Origin: Flavobacteriaceae bacterium UBA6268
Lineage (GTDB): Bacteria; Bacteroidota; Bacteroidia; Flavobacteriales; Flavobacteriaceae
Length of the DNA stretch: 34,600 nucleotides
Assembly: GCA_002440705.1 (NCBI GenBank)
Contig: DJVA01000026.1
Coordinates: 1 to 34,600 of the forward strand
Reading direction: 5' to 3'
Within the stretch, counting starts at the first letter, position 1. Each line of letters opens with the position of its first letter. Both the position numbers and the translations under genes were made by a program. Shown piece after piece: positions 31,485-34,600 of this stretch. A model generated the notes under the pieces. It saw only the letters and a list, made by a program, of their open reading frames with translations. It did no database searches and was not told where the DNA came from.

Positions 31485-34412
31485 ATGAAAACCAAAATTT
31501 TACTACTTGCATGCTTTGCTATGCTAGGCTATGGGCTATTTGCTCAAGAAAAATTTCCTCCCACGACCATTATTCAGGGGGAGTTTGTGATGAAAACCAT
31601 TCCACTAAGGGATTTCCCTACCCTTCAGAAGGAAGAGTACAGGATCAATGAAATCAAGATTGTGGAAAACGACTTGCGTTATCCACAGAAACTAAATCCA
31701 AACGGTTATCCTTTGGACGGGATCGACCCACTACGTCAAGCTGATGGTGGTATCATCAATACCTTGGCTTTAGAAGAAAGCTTTGATGGAATCGCCGGAA
31801 GCGAAGCGGGAGGGTTTGTACCCCCAGATCCCACAGGTGCTGCTGGTCCCAACCACTATGTTAATTCCGTTAACTGCGCGGTTAAAATTTTCGACAAAAC
31901 CGGAAATTTATTGGCGGGTCCCACCTCCCTGGGATCGTTCCTAGGAACAGGAAACAATAGTGGAGACCCTATTGTGCTTTACGATCAATTAGCAGATCGT
32001 TACTTTGTAAGTCAATTTGGAGCGGCTGGAAATTCCTTGGCTATTGGGGTATCTGAAACTTCCGATCCAACCGGTTCCTATTTTGTGTATCAGTTTATCT
32101 TGGATGCCTTCCCAGATTATCCGCATTATAGTGTTTGGCCTGACGGCTACTACCTAACTGCCAATAAAGGCGGGACCAATAAAGCCTATGTTATTGAAAG
32201 GGATGTGATGCTTGCTGGCGGTGCTGGGCCACAGATTGTGGGATTCCCACTTCCTGGAATGATCCAAAATACCAATACGGTATTGAGCCCAGAACCGGCA
32301 AACCTTACTGGAACTACTTACCCAGCGAATGTACCAGGTTATGTGGTGTATTTGCAGGATGATGGTTGGAGTGGTGCCATTGCCAACGACCACTTGAAAG
32401 TTTGGGAAATCGAAGTCGATTGGACCAATACAGCGAACTCTACCATTTCGGCTGCCACCGAAATTCCGGTAAGTCCTTTTGATTCAGTTTTTGCACCTTT
32501 TGGATCTGGAGATGTGGCACAGCCCGGAACAGGACAAAAAATAGACATGATTGGTGGGGTGATTAGCTACGCTGCCAATTATCGAAGCTTTGGAGGCCAT
32601 AACTCTTGGTTGGTGACCTTCAATGTGGATGTGGATGGCAATGACACCTCGGGTATACGATGGGTTGAATTGCGTAACTCAGGAGTCGGTGCTTGGTCCT
32701 TGTTCCAAGAAGGTACCTATGCACCTGCAGATGGGCATAGCCGTTTTATGGGTAGTGCTGCCATGGATGCCGAAGGAAATATCGGAATGGGTTTCAACAT
32801 TGCCAGTGGCACGTTGCCAGCCGGAATCCGCTACACCGGGCGCTATGATGGCGATCCTTCTGGACAAATGACGGTTGCGGAAACCACCATTGTAGACGGG
32901 ATAGGCGTACAGACCTTTACCAACCGTTTCGGGGATTATTCGCATTTGACCATGGATCCAAACAATTTTACATTTTGGCACACGGCCGAATATTTTGCCG
33001 CTAACAACAGTTGGAGGTCCCGCATCGGTGCCTTTAGCCTTTCCAGTGGATTTACTGCCGATGTAGGGGTGAACAATATTACCCAGCCCAACAATGGTAT
33101 TTTAACCAATGCCGAAAGCGTGGAAATCAGTATTCGCAATTTTGGACAAGCTTCACAATCGAACATTCCTTTGGAATTGCGCGTGGACGGAAACCTTGTG
33201 GCCAGTGAGACCTACACGGGCACTATTGCAGCCAATGATGTGGCTACCTATACCTTCACTCAAACTGTAGATTTATCAACTCCAGGACAGACCTATTCCA
33301 TCGAGGCCAAAACGAATCTTTCTGGGGACGAATTTGCAGGTAATGATTCTTATACTAAAGAGGTTACTCACTTATTGGCGGATGACATAGGCCCGCTTGA
33401 AATTACTTCTCCCGATTCAGGACCTGGTCTTGGAATGGAGACCATTTCGGTAAACATCAAAAATTTTGGTGGCAATACGCAATCCAATTTTGATGTTTCC
33501 TACTCAATCAATGGAGCCGCACCAGTAACAGAAACATTTACAGGGTCTTTAGGTGTAGAAGAAGAAGCTATATTCAACTTTGCGCAACAAGGTGATTTCA
33601 CAGCGGATGGGTTTTACACCATAACAGTCTCAACATCTCTAAGTGGTGATCAAGACACTTCCAATGATGAGGTTTCCAAAACCATTATACACATTTGTCA
33701 ACCAAATATTGACTGTTCCTTTGGAGATGGGTTCCAGCTATTTGCGGTTGCTGAAATCAATAACCCCTCAGGATGTGAGGGTTATGGAGATTTTACAAGT
33801 CAAGTAGCCAATTTTGAAGAGGACACTACCTATCCATTAACAGTAACTACAGGATATGGGGACCAACACGTGACCGTATGGATTGATTTTAACGACGACT
33901 TTATCTTTACAAATGATGAAAAAGTGGTAGTGGATTATGTAATTGCACCTGGACAGGGATCCGGCACTTACACGGAAACCATGGACCTTGTCGTACCCGC
34001 TGGGGTGCCGCCTGGGGACCACATTATGCGTGCCAAAACCAATTGGCAAGCTGCTGTTCCCGATGATGCCTGTGAGGAAACCCAGTATGGTGAAACCGAG
34101 GACTATACCGCTAATACGGGTGTGGTTTTGGGTGTTAATGATCATACATTTGCTGAGGCCAATTTAGTAGTACTTTCCCAACCAAACAATCAGTTTCAGA
34201 TTTCGTTGGATACCAACTACGACGGTCTTGTATACATGGCGCTTTACAACATGTTGGGACAACAATTGAAGATCAAGTCTTTGGTTAAGACGACTTCAAA
34301 CTCGTATCAAATCAATTTGGACATGGCAGAAGCAGCTTCTGGCGTTTACTTGCTTAAATTTTCAGGTCCAGAACTCAAAACCTATAAATCCGCTCGGATT
34401 ATAGTGAAATAA
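31485..34412 (+). CDS. Large T9SS-secreted protein with CARDB repeats, GEVED and type A sorting domains
   Basis: The protein has 975 residues when started at ATG 31485, which gives a clean signal peptide (MKTKILLLACFAMLGYGLFA). Residues about 100-520 form a propeller-like region opening with PPDPTGAAGPNHYVNSVN. Two CARDB/Ig-like repeats follow, at about 522-628 (ADVGVNNITQPNNG...) and 630-735 (DDIGPLEITSPDSG...), sharing the FAGNDSYTKEV / DTSNDEVSKTI type endings. A GEVED domain is at about 735-878 (VWIDFNDDFIFTNDEKV, YGETEDYT). The C-terminal 95 residues are a T9SS type A sorting domain (LYNMLGQQLK... AASGVYLLKF). It is exported to the cell surface or medium; adhesion or substrate binding is plausible, and no enzyme motif is visible. 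It is transcribed divergently from purL and ends at a strong terminator. Confidence 0.88.
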   Translation: MKTKILLLACFAMLGYGLFAQEKFPPTTIIQGEFVMKTIPLRDFPTLQKEEYRINEIKIVENDLRYPQKLNPNGYPLDGIDPLRQADGGIINTLALEESFDGIAGSEAGGFVPPDPTGAAGPNHYVNSVNCAVKIFDKTGNLLAGPTSLGSFLGTGNNSGDPIVLYDQLADRYFVSQFGAAGNSLAIGVSETSDPTGSYFVYQFILDAFPDYPHYSVWPDGYYLTANKGGTNKAYVIERDVMLAGGAGPQIVGFPLPGMIQNTNTVLSPEPANLTGTTYPANVPGYVVYLQDDGWSGAIANDHLKVWEIEVDWTNTANSTISAATEIPVSPFDSVFAPFGSGDVAQPGTGQKIDMIGGVISYAANYRSFGGHNSWLVTFNVDVDGNDTSGIRWVELRNSGVGAWSLFQEGTYAPADGHSRFMGSAAMDAEGNIGMGFNIASGTLPAGIRYTGRYDGDPSGQMTVAETTIVDGIGVQTFTNRFGDYSHLTMDPNNFTFWHTAEYFAANNSWRSRIGAFSLSSGFTADVGVNNITQPNNGILTNAESVEISIRNFGQASQSNIPLELRVDGNLVASETYTGTIAANDVATYTFTQTVDLSTPGQTYSIEAKTNLSGDEFAGNDSYTKEVTHLLADDIGPLEITSPDSGPGLGMETISVNIKNFGGNTQSNFDVSYSINGAAPVTETFTGSLGVEEEAIFNFAQQGDFTADGFYTITVSTSLSGDQDTSNDEVSKTIIHICQPNIDCSFGDGFQLFAVAEINNPSGCEGYGDFTSQVANFEEDTTYPLTVTTGYGDQHVTVWIDFNDDFIFTNDEKVVVDYVIAPGQGSGTYTETMDLVVPAGVPPGDHIMRAKTNWQAAVPDDACEETQYGETEDYTANTGVVLGVNDHTFAEANLVVLSQPNNQFQISLDTNYDGLVYMALYNMLGQQLKIKSLVKTTSNSYQINLDMAEAASGVYLLKFSGPELKTYKSARIIVK

Positions 34413-34432
34413 ATAAACGATTTTGTTTATTG

Positions 34433-34461
34433 AAAAGGAGGCCAAATGGCCTCCTTTTTTT
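34433..34461 (+). terminator. Terminator of the large T9SS cargo gene
   Basis: GGAGGCC (34437-34443) pairs with GGCCTCC (34448-34454) around loop AAAT, extended by A4/T4, with a run of seven T. Confidence 0.93.
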
Positions 34462-34505
34462 ATGAAAAAGTCACGTAAAAAGCCACTTTTTTTCTCAATA
34501 TTCAA

Positions 34506-34533
34506 TATCTTGTACCTCTAAAAAATTATACCA
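34506..34533 (+). promoter_or_regulatory. Leader with TATCTTGT element, second copy
   Basis: TATCTTGT (34506-34513), CTCT, an A-run and ATTATACC precede the ATG at 34534, closely matching the leader at 31452-31484 in sequence and spacing. Confidence 0.45.
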
Positions 34534-34600
34534 ATGAAAAAACTATCTATTTTATTCATTTTCACCCTTTTATGTGTGGGCTTTGGTCATGCCCAGCAAA
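34534..34600 (+). CDS. Secreted protein, N-terminus only (cut by window edge)
   Basis: Only 22 codons are visible. They encode a signal peptide with a Lys pair, a hydrophobic core and a likely cleavage after HAQ (LLCVGFGHAQ). The leader resembles that of the preceding T9SS cargo gene, so this may be a second cargo protein or paralogue. Nothing of the mature protein can be seen. Confidence 0.75.
   Translation, partial: MKKLSILFIFTLLCVGFGHAQQ

Overview
This window looks like chromosomal DNA of a marine-type member of the Flavobacteriaceae (Bacteroidota). The evidence is threefold. Many promoters match the Bacteroidota -7 element TAnnTTTG lying 10-30 bases before a start codon. At least two proteins end in type IX secretion (T9SS) type A sorting domains. 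DUF2490, M1/M28 exopeptidases and an Asp-box propeller protein are typical of the group. I see no insertion sequence, integrase, phage gene or CRISPR array. A genus call (for example the Muricauda/Zobellia neighbourhood) would be guesswork.

Layout. 1-64: 5' part of a tRNA-Ser(UGA) running off the left edge. 159-1644 (+): a TauE/SafE permease and an NfsB-like nitroreductase. 1698-7824 (-): in transcription order an Asp-box (sortilin/VPS10-like) propeller protein, a DUF2490 outer-membrane protein, a Cu/Zn superoxide dismutase lipoprotein and a vanadium haloperoxidase-type lipoprotein. 7956-10554 (+): a VWA protein and a MoxR-like AAA+ ATPase. 10558-13019 (-): an AT-rich T9SS cargo protein, a second TauE/SafE permease and a BON-LysM protein. 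13107-13214 (-): a structured RNA candidate with its own promoter and terminator. 13303-17700 (-): a four-gene overlapping operon (propeller protein, M28 peptidase, M1 peptidase, YdeI-like protein). 17757-18737 (+): aldose 1-epimerase with a non-ATG start. 18782-24653 (-): a fatty-acid beta-oxidation operon, marR-fadN-fadA-fadE. 24741-27561 (-): a thioredoxin/MsrA-like fusion and a long-chain acyl-CoA synthetase. 27635-31318 (-): purL. 31485-34600 (+): a large T9SS cargo protein followed by the start of another secreted protein with a matching leader.

How the genes work together. The best supported pathway is beta-oxidation. The acyl-CoA synthetase activates fatty acids, and FadE, FadN and FadA carry out dehydrogenation, hydration plus second oxidation, and thiolysis. 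A MarR regulator opens the operon and a TATGC/GCATA inverted repeat covers its promoter. The two envelope lipoproteins, superoxide dismutase and haloperoxidase, could form a superoxide to H2O2 to hypohalite relay; that link is inference. The propeller-M28-M1 operon looks like periplasmic peptide breakdown.

The observations most worth following are the unannotated ~108-base RNA at 13107-13214, the thioredoxin-MsrA fusion, the Asp-for-His change in the M28 metal site, and the terminator that runs directly into the start codon of the second TauE gene. No gene gap exceeds 300 bases; the largest, 13020-13302, holds the RNA candidate.
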